A program made the position numbers and the translations under genes. 64,000 bases of DNA from Microbacterium sp. (GTDB taxonomy: Bacteria > Actinomycetota > Actinomycetes > Actinomycetales > Microbacteriaceae): contig PNMM01000001.1 of the NCBI GenBank assembly GCA_013823625.1, positions 620,001-684,000 on the forward strand, read 5' to 3'. Every line of letters starts with the position of its first letter. The first letter of the stretch is position 1. This document shows positions 13,319-22,405 of this stretch, piece by piece. Below the pieces are notes generated by a model, which saw only the letters and a list, made by a program, of their open reading frames with translations, ran no database searches and was not told where the DNA came from.

Positions 13319-13908
13319 TCGAGCCGCACGACGTCGACGCCGAAGGGCTCCTGCGTGACGAGGCCCACGCGGTCGAGGTGCTCGACAGCGACGTGGCTTT
13401 TGCCGGAGCGGTATGGGATATTCGCCGCGAACGCTTCGCCTATGGCGACGGCACGCTCACCCGCGAGTTTCTCGAGCACCCCGGTGCTGTCGCCGTGCTT
13501 GCTGTTGATGACGACGATCGTGTGCTGTGCATCCAGCAGTATCGGCACCCTTTGCAAATGCGTAACTGGGAGCTCCCCGCGGGGCTGCTCGACGTCGAGG
13601 GTGAGCCGCCCCTCGAGGCTGCGCAACGCGAGTTGGCCGAAGAGGTCGACCTGGTCGCCGCTGACTGGCAGCCGCTCATCACGATGCACACCTCGCCGGG
13701 TGGCTCAGACGAAGTGATTCATGTTTTTCGCGCCACGGGCCTCTCGGCGGCGCCCGAGGTCTTCGCTCGCGATTCAGAAGAGGCCGACATCGTCGTGCGG
13801 TGGGTCGCACTCGATTCGATCGTGGATGCCGTGCTCGCCGGTCGCGTGCACAATGGCATTTTTCAAGCTGCCGTGCTGGCCGAGCACGCACGACGCACAC
13901 GGGATTGA
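13315..13908 (+). CDS. Nudix hydrolase, ADP-ribose pyrophosphatase type
   Basis: A 197-residue protein whose GTG overlaps the pyrG stop (GTGA). The Nudix box is GLLDVEGE plus [16 protein letters not shown]. The metal-binding REL-x-EE core is intact, while the usual Gly near the end is replaced by Asp (EEVDL). The N-terminal beta domain and the sequence ELPAGLLD are characteristic of ADP-ribose pyrophosphatases, which cleave ADP-ribose to AMP and ribose 5-phosphate. The pyrG-nudix-xerD order is widespread in Gram-positives, which supports this class over a MutT-type enzyme. The substrate is still inferred. Confidence 0.9.
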   Translation: MIEPHDVDAEGLLRDEAHAVEVLDSDVAFAGAVWDIRRERFAYGDGTLTREFLEHPGAVAVLAVDDDDRVLCIQQYRHPLQMRNWELPAGLLDVEGEPPLEAAQRELAEEVDLVAADWQPLITMHTSPGGSDEVIHVFRATGLSAAPEVFARDSEEADIVVRWVALDSIVDAVLAGRVHNGIFQAAVLAEHARRTRD

Positions 13909-13911
13909 CCC

Positions 13912-14961
13912 GTGACCGAGCGCGAGCGCACGGGCACGGCGCCCGCGCCTGAGCGCGTGCCCGCGGGCTTGGCGCCCGAGCCCGCGCCAGAGCGCGTGCC
14001 GCCAGTGGCACTCGCGCGCGAGGTCGAGCGGTACTTGCGCCACATTGCGCTCGAACGCGGACGCTCGGTCAACACCGTCGCGGCCTACCGACGCGATCTC
14101 GCACGGTATCTCGACCACCTCGTTGACCGCGGCATCCACGAACCGGCGCAGATCGGTGAGGCTGCGGTGTCGGCATTCGTCGCGGCCGTGCGTGAACCGC
14201 GGCCGAGCGCTGATGGCGAGCCGCTTGCGGGAGTGGGCGCCTCGAGTGCCGCGCGCATGCTCTCGAGCGTGCGCGGGTGGCATCGCTTTCTCGCCGAAGA
14301 GGGCATCGTCGCGCGTGATGTCGCGGCGGAGCAACGCCCGCCGAAACAGGCCAAGCGCTTGCCCAAGGCGATCTCGATCGACGAGGTCGAGCGACTGCTC
14401 GACGCGTGCAGCGGTGATGACCCGATCGCGCTGCGCGATCGCGCTCTGCTCGAGCTGCTCTATGCCACGGGTGCGCGCGTGAGTGAGGCGGTTGACCTCG
14501 CCGTCGATGACGTCATTAGCGCGAGTGGGGCGACGGTGGGGGTCGCGGTCGGCGATGCCGTGCGACTTTTCGGCAAGGGCCGCAAGCAGCGCATCGTTCC
14601 GCTCGGGCGCTATGCGCGCGAAGCACTCGAGGCGTACCTCGTGCGGGCGCGGCCCCTGCTCGCGCCCCGTGGTGCGTCGACGCCCGCGCTCTTTCTCGGT
14701 GCCCGTGGCGCTCGGTTGTCACGGCAGAGCGTGTGGCTGATTATTCGGGATACTGCAGCCCGGGCATCCGTCACCGCCGAGCTCTCACCGCACACGCTGC
14801 GGCACTCGTTCGCGACCCACTTGCTCGAGGGCGGAGCCGACGTGCGCGTCGTGCAAGAGCTGCTCGGGCACGCGAGCGTCGCGACAACCCAGCTCTACAC
14901 GCTCGTGACGGCAGATGCCGTGCGTGAGGCCTGGGCAACGGCGCACCCGCGCGCACTGTAG
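13912..14961 (+). CDS. xerD: Tyrosine recombinase XerD
   Basis: A 349-residue site-specific recombinase for chromosome dimer resolution. An unusual Pro/Ala/Glu-rich leader of about 35 residues precedes the core-binding SAM-like domain (VERYLRHIALERGRS). The catalytic domain shows Arg in ATGARVSEAVDL, Lys in GKGRKQRIVP, the HTLRHSFATHLL box, His in LLGHASV and the nucleophile Tyr in TTQLYTLV. There is a short insertion (about 15 residues) before the Lys strand. It lies three bases after the Nudix stop. Its place next to parA-scpAB-type genes argues for the housekeeping recombinase and not a phage integrase. Confidence 0.95.
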   Translation: MTERERTGTAPAPERVPAGLAPEPAPERVPPVALAREVERYLRHIALERGRSVNTVAAYRRDLARYLDHLVDRGIHEPAQIGEAAVSAFVAAVREPRPSADGEPLAGVGASSAARMLSSVRGWHRFLAEEGIVARDVAAEQRPPKQAKRLPKAISIDEVERLLDACSGDDPIALRDRALLELLYATGARVSEAVDLAVDDVISASGATVGVAVGDAVRLFGKGRKQRIVPLGRYAREALEAYLVRARPLLAPRGASTPALFLGARGARLSRQSVWLIIRDTAARASVTAELSPHTLRHSFATHLLEGGADVRVVQELLGHASVATTQLYTLVTADAVREAWATAHPRAL

Positions 14962-14996
14962 CCCGCAGCCCGAGTGGGCCCGGGCACGGGTCGGCG

Positions 14997-16145
14997 CTAC
15001 CCGACGAGCACGCTGAGTTCGCCACTGGCCGCCCACGACACGGTGATCGAGCGACCAAATCGCTCGAACCCCAGGAGAAGGGGCGATCGACTGAAGTCAT
15101 CGACCGTGACACAGTCGCTCTCGGCCTGCACTCCCTCGGTCAGTACCCCGATGCACACCAGCCGATCAGAGCCATCGGGGGGCACCGCGGTGTAGGCGGC
15201 GATCCATTCACCGCCCTCGAGTTGGGCATCAGTCAGCACGGTACCCGGTTCAGCGAGCAGCCGGGCGAGGGGAAATGAGTTGCGCATGTTCTCGATGAGG
15301 AGCCCGGACTGAGCGAGCAAGGGTTGCTCGATGATGTACCACTCATCGAGGTCGCTTGCCGGAGCATCGATGAAGATCGACTCGAATCCTGGATCCATCG
15401 CGAGACGTTGGGCTTCGCTGACGCTGACCTCAATGAGGGCGTCTCCGCGGGGCCCCCACGAGACCTGGTAGGTACCGCCGAGGCCGACGAGCGTCACCTC
15501 AGCGCCCTCCGATTGCACAAGGTCACGGTCGACGCACTGCCAATCGGCAATCTGCACAACCTCGAGACGGCGATCGAACTCTGAGACAGCAAGACACACG
15601 ACATCGCGGTCGGGAGCAACAGGGTTTCCTGTGATCTGCCGATACGCCATGACGGTGCCAAACTCGGCCACGCCGAGCACTCGCGGTCCAACGCTGACGG
15701 TTTGACCCTTGCTTTGGAGCAGGCGAAGCAGATCCCGCTCTTCACTCGTGAATGGCCGGTCGAAGACGTCGAGTGAACCCGGTGGGCCCACACGCAAGAG
15801 CGGCTGTGCGACGAAGACTGCGATGACGAGTGCGGTGACGATCGCAATGGCGACGACCACCCGACTGCGGCCCGACATGCCGCGTGGGCGGGCATCCGTC
15901 TCGCTACCGTCATCGTCGTCATGGCTCGCACTGTTGTCGTCGGCCGCCGGTGCGCTGGCGGAGACAGGAAGGCTGAGCCGGGCCGGGTGCATCTCAGTGG
16001 CAGCGGCTTCGCGAACGAGAGCGGCGCGCCGAGCGAGCTCGCGCAGGGCCGCCTCGGCCAGCTCGCGATCGGTAACGACGCCCTGACGCCCGAACGCCCA
16101 CACCTCGAGTTGCTGCTGGGTGGCGGTTGAGAGATCGTCGCTCAT
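14997..16145 (-). CDS. Single-pass membrane protein with duplicated extracytoplasmic domain
   Basis: A 382-residue protein with no recognised family. Residues 1-90 are cytoplasmic, helical then acidic (ADDNSASHDDDDGSE). Residues about 97-116 (VVVAIAIVTALVIAVFVAQ) form one membrane segment. The outer part contains two weakly similar halves. Each has a (V/L)VC(L/I)xV strand, a second cysteine (WQCVDRD, SDCVTVD) and a closing VSWxxxGxxxxxV strand. This resembles the anti-sigma or sensor layout (cytoplasmic head, one TM, exported domain), but no zinc-finger anti-sigma motif is visible. It is convergent with xerD, 35 bases away. Confidence 0.85.
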   Translation of the reverse strand: MSDDLSTATQQQLEVWAFGRQGVVTDRELAEAALRELARRAALVREAAATEMHPARLSLPVSASAPAADDNSASHDDDDGSETDARPRGMSGRSRVVVAIAIVTALVIAVFVAQPLLRVGPPGSLDVFDRPFTSEERDLLRLLQSKGQTVSVGPRVLGVAEFGTVMAYRQITGNPVAPDRDVVCLAVSEFDRRLEVVQIADWQCVDRDLVQSEGAEVTLVGLGGTYQVSWGPRGDALIEVSVSEAQRLAMDPGFESIFIDAPASDLDEWYIIEQPLLAQSGLLIENMRNSFPLARLLAEPGTVLTDAQLEGGEWIAAYTAVPPDGSDRLVCIGVLTEGVQAESDCVTVDDFSRSPLLLGFERFGRSITVSWAASGELSVLVG

Positions 16146-16191
16146 GCCTCGCAGTCAACCACGTCGACCCGCGAGCCGGTGCGAATGGCCC

Positions 16192-17130
16192 TCAGCGGTA
16201 CGACTCGAGCGTGATTGCAAGAGCCTCATCGATCGGTGTTGCGTGCACACCGAGCTCGGTCGCGATGGCCGAGCTGTCGACGATGAAGTCGGCCTCGAAC
16301 TCGTAGGCCATTTCGACGACCTCGCGAATCGTGCGGTCGCGCAGGCCGAGCAGACGAAAGACCCAGGTCGGTGTGCCGGCAATGCGACCCGTGGTGCCGG
16401 CGAGCCGGAACGCCGTCTGCGCCATCTGGCGCGAGGTCTGCGCATCCGGATCATTGGGTAGGTGCCAGACGCGACCGATCGCCCGCGGGTCGGTGCCGAG
16501 CACCGCGAGTCCCTCGCCAATGTCGGGGATGAAGGTGTACGAGTGCTTCACGTCGGGAGAGCCATAGAGGCGAGCGGTGCCACCGGAGAGCACGCCCTCA
16601 AAAACGAGGTCGCCCATGGGGGAGGCCATGCCGCCACCGGGGCCGTAGTAGTCCGAGGCGCGACCCGTGGTGACGCGCACGCGCCCACTCTCGTGCGCGA
16701 GGCGCAATTGCTCGGCCATCGAGTTGCGTAGACGCCCCTTGCGGGTGTGCGCGGTGAGGGGTGACTGTTCGGTGAGGGGCAGGCCGTTCGGGCGACCGTA
16801 GCCGTAGACGTTCTCCATGCTCACGAGCAGGGCGTCATTCGCCTCGGCGGCGGCGAGTACGCCATTCTGCAGGGCCGGAAAGATCTCGGTCCATTCGTGG
16901 TACTCGGGGTTGAGGCACTGGTAGACGACGGATGCTCCCGCCGCAGCCCCTCGCGCAAACTCGGCGTCGCGCGCATCGCCCGCGAGCACCTCGACCCCGG
17001 TTGGGGCGTCGTCACCCGGAAACCGCCCCGAGCGGTTGACCATGCGCACGCGCAGGTCGCGCCGCAGCAACGCCTGCATGGTGGCGCGGGCGACCGGGCC
17101 GGTGCCGAAGATGACGTGGAGGTCGGTCAT
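16192..17130 (-). CDS. NAD(P)-dependent epimerase/reductase, NmrA-like SDR
   Basis: A 312-residue extended short-chain dehydrogenase-like protein. The ATG at 17130 opens directly into the Rossmann fold (HVIFGTGPVARATM, a GxGxxA-type nucleotide loop) and is chosen over longer in-frame versions that would cross the promoter. Later features are VYQCLNPEYHEW, the segment VYGYGRP replacing the usual YxxxK tyrosine region, and ASDYYGPGG. The substrate is unknown; relatives act on nucleotide sugars or serve as redox sensors. It is divergent from a TetR repressor gene, with two copies of a palindrome between them, so it is very likely that repressor's target. Confidence 0.9.
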   Translation of the reverse strand: MTDLHVIFGTGPVARATMQALLRRDLRVRMVNRSGRFPGDDAPTGVEVLAGDARDAEFARGAAAGASVVYQCLNPEYHEWTEIFPALQNGVLAAAEANDALLVSMENVYGYGRPNGLPLTEQSPLTAHTRKGRLRNSMAEQLRLAHESGRVRVTTGRASDYYGPGGGMASPMGDLVFEGVLSGGTARLYGSPDVKHSYTFIPDIGEGLAVLGTDPRAIGRVWHLPNDPDAQTSRQMAQTAFRLAGTTGRIAGTPTWVFRLLGLRDRTIREVVEMAYEFEADFIVDSSAIATELGVHATPIDEALAITLESYR

Positions 17131-17162
17131 AGGAGAAGCCTTTCGCGGGAAAACTCTGCACG

Positions 17163-17197
17163 CTGTACAGAATCGAAGATGCTCGTTACTGTACAGT
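17163..17197. promoter_or_regulatory. Paired palindromic operator between SDR and TetR genes
   Basis: CTGTACAG occurs twice, at 17163-17170 and 17189-17196, 26 bases apart centre to centre. The second copy extends to the perfect palindrome ACTGTACAGT (17188-17197). The pair sits in the 95-base divergent intergenic region, where a TetR-family repressor would bind. The two copies probably overlap the promoters of the SDR gene and the regulator, giving joint repression and autoregulation. Binding itself is inference. Confidence 0.7.
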
Positions 17198-17225
17198 GTG
17201 AAGTGATCGAGAGCAAGGAGCAGCC

Positions 17226-17888
17226 GTGGCCCCGCCAGGACCAGCACGCCGACTGAGCGAGAGCACCGTGCTCGACGCGGCTTTCGGAGTCGTCGTCGAC
17301 CAGGGTTTCTCGGCGCTGTCGATTCGCCGTGTCGCGGCCGTGCTCGGGGTGAGCCCCAACGCGCTCTACACCTACGTCGCTGATCGTGCCGACCTGTTGC
17401 GCGGCATGGTCGAGCGGGTCATGGCAGCGATCGACCTCGGCCCGCTCGCGAGCACAGCCCACACACCCGCCGAACGCCTCGAGCAGTTCGCCGTCGCCAT
17501 GCGGCGCACTCTGCTCGGGCATCCCGGTGGCGCAGCACTCATCATGTCGGGGCCGATCGATGGCCCGCACTCGCTGCTTCTCAACGAAGCTCTCTTGCGC
17601 ACGTTCGTCGAGGCGGGGAAGTCGCTCTACGACGCCGCGCGCGGGGCCTACGCCCTGCAGGTCTACATTCTGGGCACCGTGATGCTCGAGGCTGCCGACG
17701 GCGGCACGGGCGACCCCGAGCGAGAAGAGACTCTCGCGATCGAGCGCCGGGCCGCGCTCGAGCACGTCGATGCGAGCGGGGTTCCTCTCACCGCCCAAAC
17801 GGCCGACATCGTGGCGCGCTACAACACCACCGAGCAGTTTCGGTGGGGCATCCGTCGCCTCATTGACGGGATGCTCGCCGCAGGCTGA
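17226..17888 (+). CDS. TetR-family transcriptional regulator
   Basis: A 220-residue repressor with the TetR N-terminal helix-turn-helix at about residues 14-55 (DAAFGVVVDQGFSALSIRRV, then VSPNALYTYVADRADLL). The C-terminal part is helical and resembles the TetR_C ligand-binding type, with WGIRRLIDGMLA at the end. The GTG start follows AAGGAGCAGCC, a good ribosome site. It faces the SDR/epimerase gene across a paired CTGTACAG operator. The inducer is unknown. Confidence 0.92.
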   Translation: MAPPGPARRLSESTVLDAAFGVVVDQGFSALSIRRVAAVLGVSPNALYTYVADRADLLRGMVERVMAAIDLGPLASTAHTPAERLEQFAVAMRRTLLGHPGGAALIMSGPIDGPHSLLLNEALLRTFVEAGKSLYDAARGAYALQVYILGTVMLEAADGGTGDPEREETLAIERRAALEHVDASGVPLTAQTADIVARYNTTEQFRWGIRRLIDGMLAAG

Positions 17889-17924
17889 CCGTGACGCCAG
17901 CCGCCCGGTCACTACACTGGGGGC

Positions 17925-18812
17925 ATGAGCGGCGACAACACCAGCGGAGCGGAGCTTGCGGGCTTCTCTGAGCTGATGGCGGGCCCGACGGGCCGCCCGT
18001 TGCGCGAGTTTGCCGAACCGCCCGTGCTCACAAGCCACGGCCCCGCCCGCATCATCGCGCTCTGCAACCAAAAGGGTGGCGTCGGCAAGACGACGACAAC
18101 CATCAGTCTGGGTGCGGCGCTCGCCGACTATGGCCGCAAGGTGCTCGTCATCGACTTCGACCCGCAAGGCGCGCTGTCGGCCGGCCTGGGCATGCACAGC
18201 CACGATGTTCCGACGGTCTACGACTTGCTGCTCGGCCGCGAGACCGATGCGCGCAAAGCCGTGCAAGCGACGGCGACCAAGAACCTCTACTTGATTCCGG
18301 CGAACATTGACTTGAGTGCCGCCGAAGTGCACCTCGTGAATGAGGTCGCCCGCGAGCACATCCTGGCGCGCGTGCTCAAGCCCATCGTTGACGACTACGA
18401 CGTCATTCTCATCGACTGCCAGCCGAGCTTGGGGCTGCTGACCGTCAACGCCTTGACCGCGGCGCACGGCGTGCTGATTCCGCTCGAGTGCGAGTACTTC
18501 GCTCTGCGTGGTGTGGCCTTGCTCGTCGAGACGATCGACAAGGTGCGAGACCGCCTCAACCCGGCCGTGCAGCTCGACGGCATTCTCGCCACGATGTACG
18601 ACGCCCGCACCCTGCACAGCCGCGAGGTGCTCGAGCGCGTCGTCGAAGTCTTCTCCGACAAGGTGCTCGAGACGGTGATTGGTCGCACGGTGAAGTTTCC
18701 GGATGCCTCGGTCGCCGGCGCACCCATCACGAGCTTCGCCCCCGAATCTCCGGCGGCCGGTGCCTATCGCCAATTGGCTCGAGAGCTGATCGCGCGTGGC
18801 CAGGTCGCCTGA
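17925..18812 (+). CDS. parA: ParA/Soj chromosome partitioning ATPase
   Basis: A 295-residue P-loop ATPase. A 40-residue leader precedes the deviant Walker A KGGVGKTTT (from Lys50, invariant Lys55). Walker A' follows as VIDFDPQGALSAGLG and Walker B as VILIDCQPSLGLLTVNAL. ParA binds DNA non-specifically and drives segregation with ParB. No parB lies next to it here; instead it overlaps scpA by 17 bases. It may therefore be the paralogue that travels with scpAB in actinobacteria and not the origin-proximal Soj. Confidence 0.94.
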   Translation: MSGDNTSGAELAGFSELMAGPTGRPLREFAEPPVLTSHGPARIIALCNQKGGVGKTTTTISLGAALADYGRKVLVIDFDPQGALSAGLGMHSHDVPTVYDLLLGRETDARKAVQATATKNLYLIPANIDLSAAEVHLVNEVAREHILARVLKPIVDDYDVILIDCQPSLGLLTVNALTAAHGVLIPLECEYFALRGVALLVETIDKVRDRLNPAVQLDGILATMYDARTLHSREVLERVVEVFSDKVLETVIGRTVKFPDASVAGAPITSFAPESPAAGAYRQLARELIARGQVA

Positions 18813-19689
18813 GCCGGAGGCGGGTTCGGCGGCATCGAGCGGGTCGGCGGCGGTCGCGCGGGGGGCCACCACCGCAACGATCGAGCCGGATGCCCCGGCC
18901 GCGGGCTTTCACGTCACGCTCGACGATTTCGACGGTCCGTTCGACCTGCTGCTGAGCCTCATCACCAAGCGCGAGCTCGACATCACCGAGGTGAGCTTGA
19001 GCGTGGTGACCGACGAGTTCTTGTCGTACTTGCGCGCGATGGAACACAACGGCTCGACCGATGCTCTCGACCAGGCGAGCGAGTTTCTCGTCGTCGCCGT
19101 AACGCTGCTCGATCTGAAGATCGCGAGCCTGCTGCCGCAAGGCGAACTCGTTGACGCGGAAGACGTGGCGCTGCTCGAAGCGCGTGACCTTCTCTTTGCA
19201 CGACTGCTGCAGTACCGCGCCTTCAAAGAGGTCTCGGCGTGGTTCGCCCGCAGCATGGCCGAAGAAGCCGAGCGTCACGTGCGCTCAGTGCGCCTCGAAG
19301 ACCAGTACCGCGAGACGACGCCCGAGCTCAAATGGACGCTCAGTGCCGACGACTTCGCGGCCCTCGCGCTGCTCGCGCTCACCCCGCGCGAGATTCCCGT
19401 GGTCGGGCTTGACCACTTGCACGCTCCGCTCGTGTCGATTCGCGAGCAAGCCGCCCACGTGGTCGCGATGCTGCGCCAGGGCGAACCCGTGACGTTTCGG
19501 CAACTCATCGCGGGCGCCGAAGGCAAGGGTGTCATCGTTGCGCGCTTTCTCGCCCTGCTCGAGCTGTACCGCAACGCGGCCGTCGGCTTTGAGCAGCTCG
19601 AACCGCTCGGCGAACTCACCGTGCGCTGGACAGCCGAGAACTGGAGCGATGAAAACCTCGTGAACCTCGGAAACGACTATGGGCAGTGA
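18796..19689 (+). CDS. scpA: Segregation and condensation protein A
   Basis: A 297-residue kleisin, the subunit that bridges SMC heads in the SMC-ScpA-ScpB condensin. After an Ala/Ser-rich leader of about 35 residues comes the canonical FDGPFDLLLSLI and then KRELDITEVSLSVVTDEFL. The C-terminal winged-helix segment ends in RWTAENW. The GTG start lies within the end of parA, and the stop overlaps the scpB start by 11 bases. Coupled synthesis with scpB fits the fixed stoichiometry of the complex. Confidence 0.95.
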   Translation: MARSPEPEAGSAASSGSAAVARGATTATIEPDAPAAGFHVTLDDFDGPFDLLLSLITKRELDITEVSLSVVTDEFLSYLRAMEHNGSTDALDQASEFLVVAVTLLDLKIASLLPQGELVDAEDVALLEARDLLFARLLQYRAFKEVSAWFARSMAEEAERHVRSVRLEDQYRETTPELKWTLSADDFAALALLALTPREIPVVGLDHLHAPLVSIREQAAHVVAMLRQGEPVTFRQLIAGAEGKGVIVARFLALLELYRNAAVGFEQLEPLGELTVRWTAENWSDENLVNLGNDYGQ

Positions 19690-20386
19690 GAGCGCGATGA
19701 GCGACGAACAGATGACGGATGCGGAGCTCGCGTCGAGCGGCGCCTCGGCCATGAGCGACGCCGAGCAAGGCAGCGCGGAGCCCGGCGACGCGGAAGCTGG
19801 CGGTGCCGAGGCGCCCGCGGCGGGCATCCCGGACCACATCGATGTGGCGCGCGCGCTCGAAGCGATTCTCATGGTCGTCGACGAGCCGCAGAGCGTCGTC
19901 GGTCTCGCGAGTGCTGTGGGTCGACCCGTGAAGGCCGTGCGCGCGGCGATCGCCGAACTCGTTGCCGACTACGACGGGGCTGCGGGCGGGCCGCGTCGCG
20001 GATTTGAGTTGCGCGAAGTCGGGGGAGGCTGGCGCATCTACGTGCGTAGCGAACTCGATGCGGTGGTGCGCGACTTTGTGCACACGCAGAATCCGTCGAA
20101 GCTCTCGCAAGCGGCGCTCGAGACTCTCGCCGTGATCGCCTACAAGCAGCCCATCAGTCGCGGGGCGATCGCGTCGATTCGCGCGGTCAATGTCGACTCG
20201 GTTGTGCGCACGCTGCTCGGTCGTGGTCTCATTACCGAGGCGTTCACCGACAGTGAGACGGGCGCGATTCACTACGAGACCACCGATCTGCTTCTCGTGC
20301 AGTTGGGCATCAACTCGCTCGATGAGTTGCCCAAGATTTCCCCGTTGCTCGATGACGGCAGCGAAGGGTTTGACGATGTCCGATAG
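19679..20386 (+). CDS. scpB: Segregation and condensation protein B
   Basis: A 235-residue partner of ScpA with two winged-helix domains. The first is at about residues 60-135 (ARALEAILMVVDEPQSVVGL). The second contains the family hallmark LSQAALETLAVIAYKQPISRGAIASIRAVN, where runs such as AVIAYKQPI are almost invariant. The first 55 residues are an acidic, Ala/Ser-rich leader. An ATG six codons downstream (MSDEQ) is an alternative start. The stop overlaps the rluB start by 11 bases. Confidence 0.94.
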   Translation: MGSESAMSDEQMTDAELASSGASAMSDAEQGSAEPGDAEAGGAEAPAAGIPDHIDVARALEAILMVVDEPQSVVGLASAVGRPVKAVRAAIAELVADYDGAAGGPRRGFELREVGGGWRIYVRSELDAVVRDFVHTQNPSKLSQAALETLAVIAYKQPISRGAIASIRAVNVDSVVRTLLGRGLITEAFTDSETGAIHYETTDLLLVQLGINSLDELPKISPLLDDGSEGFDDVR

Positions 20387-21257
20387 AGCAGGTGCTGACA
20401 AGCGTCGCGACCGCGACCTCGTGCCCGATGTCGTCATCGACTGGTCGGGCCCCGACAGCTCGAGCAACCAGCGTGCGGGCGATTCCCTCACGAGCGAGCG
20501 ACTGCAGAAGGTGCTCGCGGCGGCGGGCGTCGCGAGCCGGCGCGTGTGCGAAAACCTGATCGTGGCCGGGCGAGTCTCGGTCAACGGAAAGGTCGTCACC
20601 GAGCTCGGCTCGCGGGTTGAGCCGGCGACCGACCAGGTGGCGGTCGACGGCGTTGCCGTGCAACTCGACACCACCAAGCGCTACATCATGCTCAACAAGC
20701 CCACAGGTGTCGTCAGTTCGATGGCCGACGAGAACGGGCGCCGCGACTTGCGCGAGTTCACGCGCGAGTACGACGAACGACTCTTCAACGTCGGCCGTCT
20801 CGACGGCGAGACGAGCGGGCTGCTCTTGCTCACCAACGACGGCCCGCTCGCCAACGTGCTCGCGCACCCGCGCTATGGAGTCGAGAAGACCTACATCGCC
20901 AAAGTCACCGGCTCGGTGCAGGCCCCCACCCTGCGCAAGCTCAAAGAGGGCATCGAGCTCGACGATGGCCCCATCGCGGTCGACAGCGTGCGCGTGCTCG
21001 GAGCGCCGAGCCAGGGACACTCGATGGTCGAACTCACGCTGCACTCGGGCCGCAATCGCATTGTGCGCCGCATGATGGCTGCGGTTGGGCATCCGGTTGT
21101 TGAGCTCGTTCGTCGGCAGTTCGGACCCCTGCACCTCGGTACGCTCGCCTCGGGTCAGACCCGTGAGCTGACGGATGCCGAACGCGGCGCCCTGCTCACG
21201 ATCGCCCGTCAGCACGAGCACGCCGGCCCCGCCACCGACGAGGGAGCCGACTCATGA
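20376..21257 (+). CDS. rluB: 23S rRNA pseudouridine synthase RluB-type
   Basis: A 293-residue enzyme. The ATG at 20376 overlaps the end of scpB and is preferred over a longer frame that runs through scpB. Residues about 40-90 form the S4 RNA-binding domain (RLQKVLAAAGVASRRVCENLI). The RsuA/RluB catalytic domain follows, with the active-site Asp in GRLDGETSGLLLLTNDG and the closing GRNRIVRRMM motif. E. coli RluB makes pseudouridine 2605 in 23S. The scpA-scpB-rluB cluster is conserved in Gram-positives. Confidence 0.94.
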   Translation: MSDRAGADKRRDRDLVPDVVIDWSGPDSSSNQRAGDSLTSERLQKVLAAAGVASRRVCENLIVAGRVSVNGKVVTELGSRVEPATDQVAVDGVAVQLDTTKRYIMLNKPTGVVSSMADENGRRDLREFTREYDERLFNVGRLDGETSGLLLLTNDGPLANVLAHPRYGVEKTYIAKVTGSVQAPTLRKLKEGIELDDGPIAVDSVRVLGAPSQGHSMVELTLHSGRNRIVRRMMAAVGHPVVELVRRQFGPLHLGTLASGQTRELTDAERGALLTIARQHEHAGPATDEGADS

Positions 21258-22342
21258 CCGATCGCCGCCTCACCGAGCAAGTGCACATTATTGGTGCCGG
21301 GCTCCTCGGCACGAGCATCGCTCTCGCTCTCACCGAGAAGGGCGTCGACGTGACGCTCGCCGATGCATCGCCCACGGCCGTGCGGCTCGCGGTGGATTAC
21401 GGCGCGGGTCGCGCTCCGCGCGCCGACGACCGACCCGGCCTCGTGGTGGTTGCCGTACCGCCGGATGTCACGGCGGCGACCGTCGCGCAGGCTCTGGCCG
21501 AGCATCCCGAGGCCATTGTCACGGACGTTGCGAGTGTTAAGGGCAGCGTGCTCGCCGAACTGCACGAACTGGGTGCTGACGTGAGCCGCTACCTCGGCAC
21601 GCACCCCATGGCGGGGCGTGAGCGCGGCGGACCGATCTCGGCACGTGCCGACCTGTTTCTCGGTCGGCCGTGGGTGCTCGCGGGCCACGAGGGCATCAGC
21701 TACCGGCGCGCGGGCGCGATCGAGGATCTCATTCTCGACGTGGGCGCCGTGCCGATCGAGATGACCGTGGACGAGCACGATCGCTCGGTCGCGATGATCA
21801 GCCATGTTCCGCAGCTCGTCGCGAGCGCGATGGCGGCGCGGCTGCGCACGGCGTCGAACGGTGCTGTGGGTCTGGCGGGTCAGGGTGTGCGCGATGTCAC
21901 GCGCATCGCCGCGAGCGACCCTGGACTGTGGGTGCAGATTCTGTCGGCCAACGCCGAACCTGTTGCCGAGATTCTGCGCGGAGTGCGCGATGACGTGGAT
22001 GCTCTGCTCACAGCCCTCGCTGACCCCGAAGCCCCCGGCTCGCGTCGTGCCCTCGCCGACCTCATCGCGGCAGGCAACGCGGGAGTCGCGCGGATTCCGG
22101 GCAAGCACGGTGACGACCGTCGCTTCGCTCAACTTGTTGTGATGATCGATGACACGCCCGGCCAGCTCGCGCGGTTGCTCACCGAGATCGGTGAGCTCGG
22201 CATCAACATGGAAGACCTGCGGCTCGAGCACTCGCCGGGTGCCCCGGTGGGCTTCGCCGAAGTCTCGGTGTTGCCCGAAGTTGAACAACGACTGATCGAC
22301 GAGCTCTCGGTGCGCGGGTGGCGCATCGCGGGCGCGAGCTGA
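21254..22342 (+). CDS. tyrA: Prephenate dehydrogenase
   Basis: A 362-residue enzyme converting prephenate to 4-hydroxyphenylpyruvate for tyrosine synthesis. The N-terminal Rossmann fold carries HIIGAGLLGTSIALAL, and GTHPMAGRERGGP is the substrate-site His region. The middle is the helical dimerisation domain. A C-terminal ACT domain (VVMIDDTPGQLARLLTEIGE onward) suggests feedback control by an aromatic amino acid, probably tyrosine. The ATG overlaps the rluB stop (ATGA). Confidence 0.94.
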   Translation: MTDRRLTEQVHIIGAGLLGTSIALALTEKGVDVTLADASPTAVRLAVDYGAGRAPRADDRPGLVVVAVPPDVTAATVAQALAEHPEAIVTDVASVKGSVLAELHELGADVSRYLGTHPMAGRERGGPISARADLFLGRPWVLAGHEGISYRRAGAIEDLILDVGAVPIEMTVDEHDRSVAMISHVPQLVASAMAARLRTASNGAVGLAGQGVRDVTRIAASDPGLWVQILSANAEPVAEILRGVRDDVDALLTALADPEAPGSRRALADLIAAGNAGVARIPGKHGDDRRFAQLVVMIDDTPGQLARLLTEIGELGINMEDLRLEHSPGAPVGFAEVSVLPEVEQRLIDELSVRGWRIAGAS

Positions 22343-22405
22343 GCATCCGGCCCGCACACCCGACGCCGACCCGCCCGACCCCGCCTCACCCCTGAAAGGA
22401 CCCCC

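Noticed and set aside
13912-14961. Phage or island integrase
   Set aside because: Context (pyrG-nudix upstream, parA-scpAB further on) and motif spacing fit housekeeping XerD; no attachment repeats or phage genes nearby.
17127-18872. A 581-codon open frame on the minus strand
   Set aside because: It is antisense to the SDR promoter, TetR, ParA and the start of ScpA; high-G+C third-position bias creates such long shadow frames. The product is His/Arg/Gln-rich without motifs.
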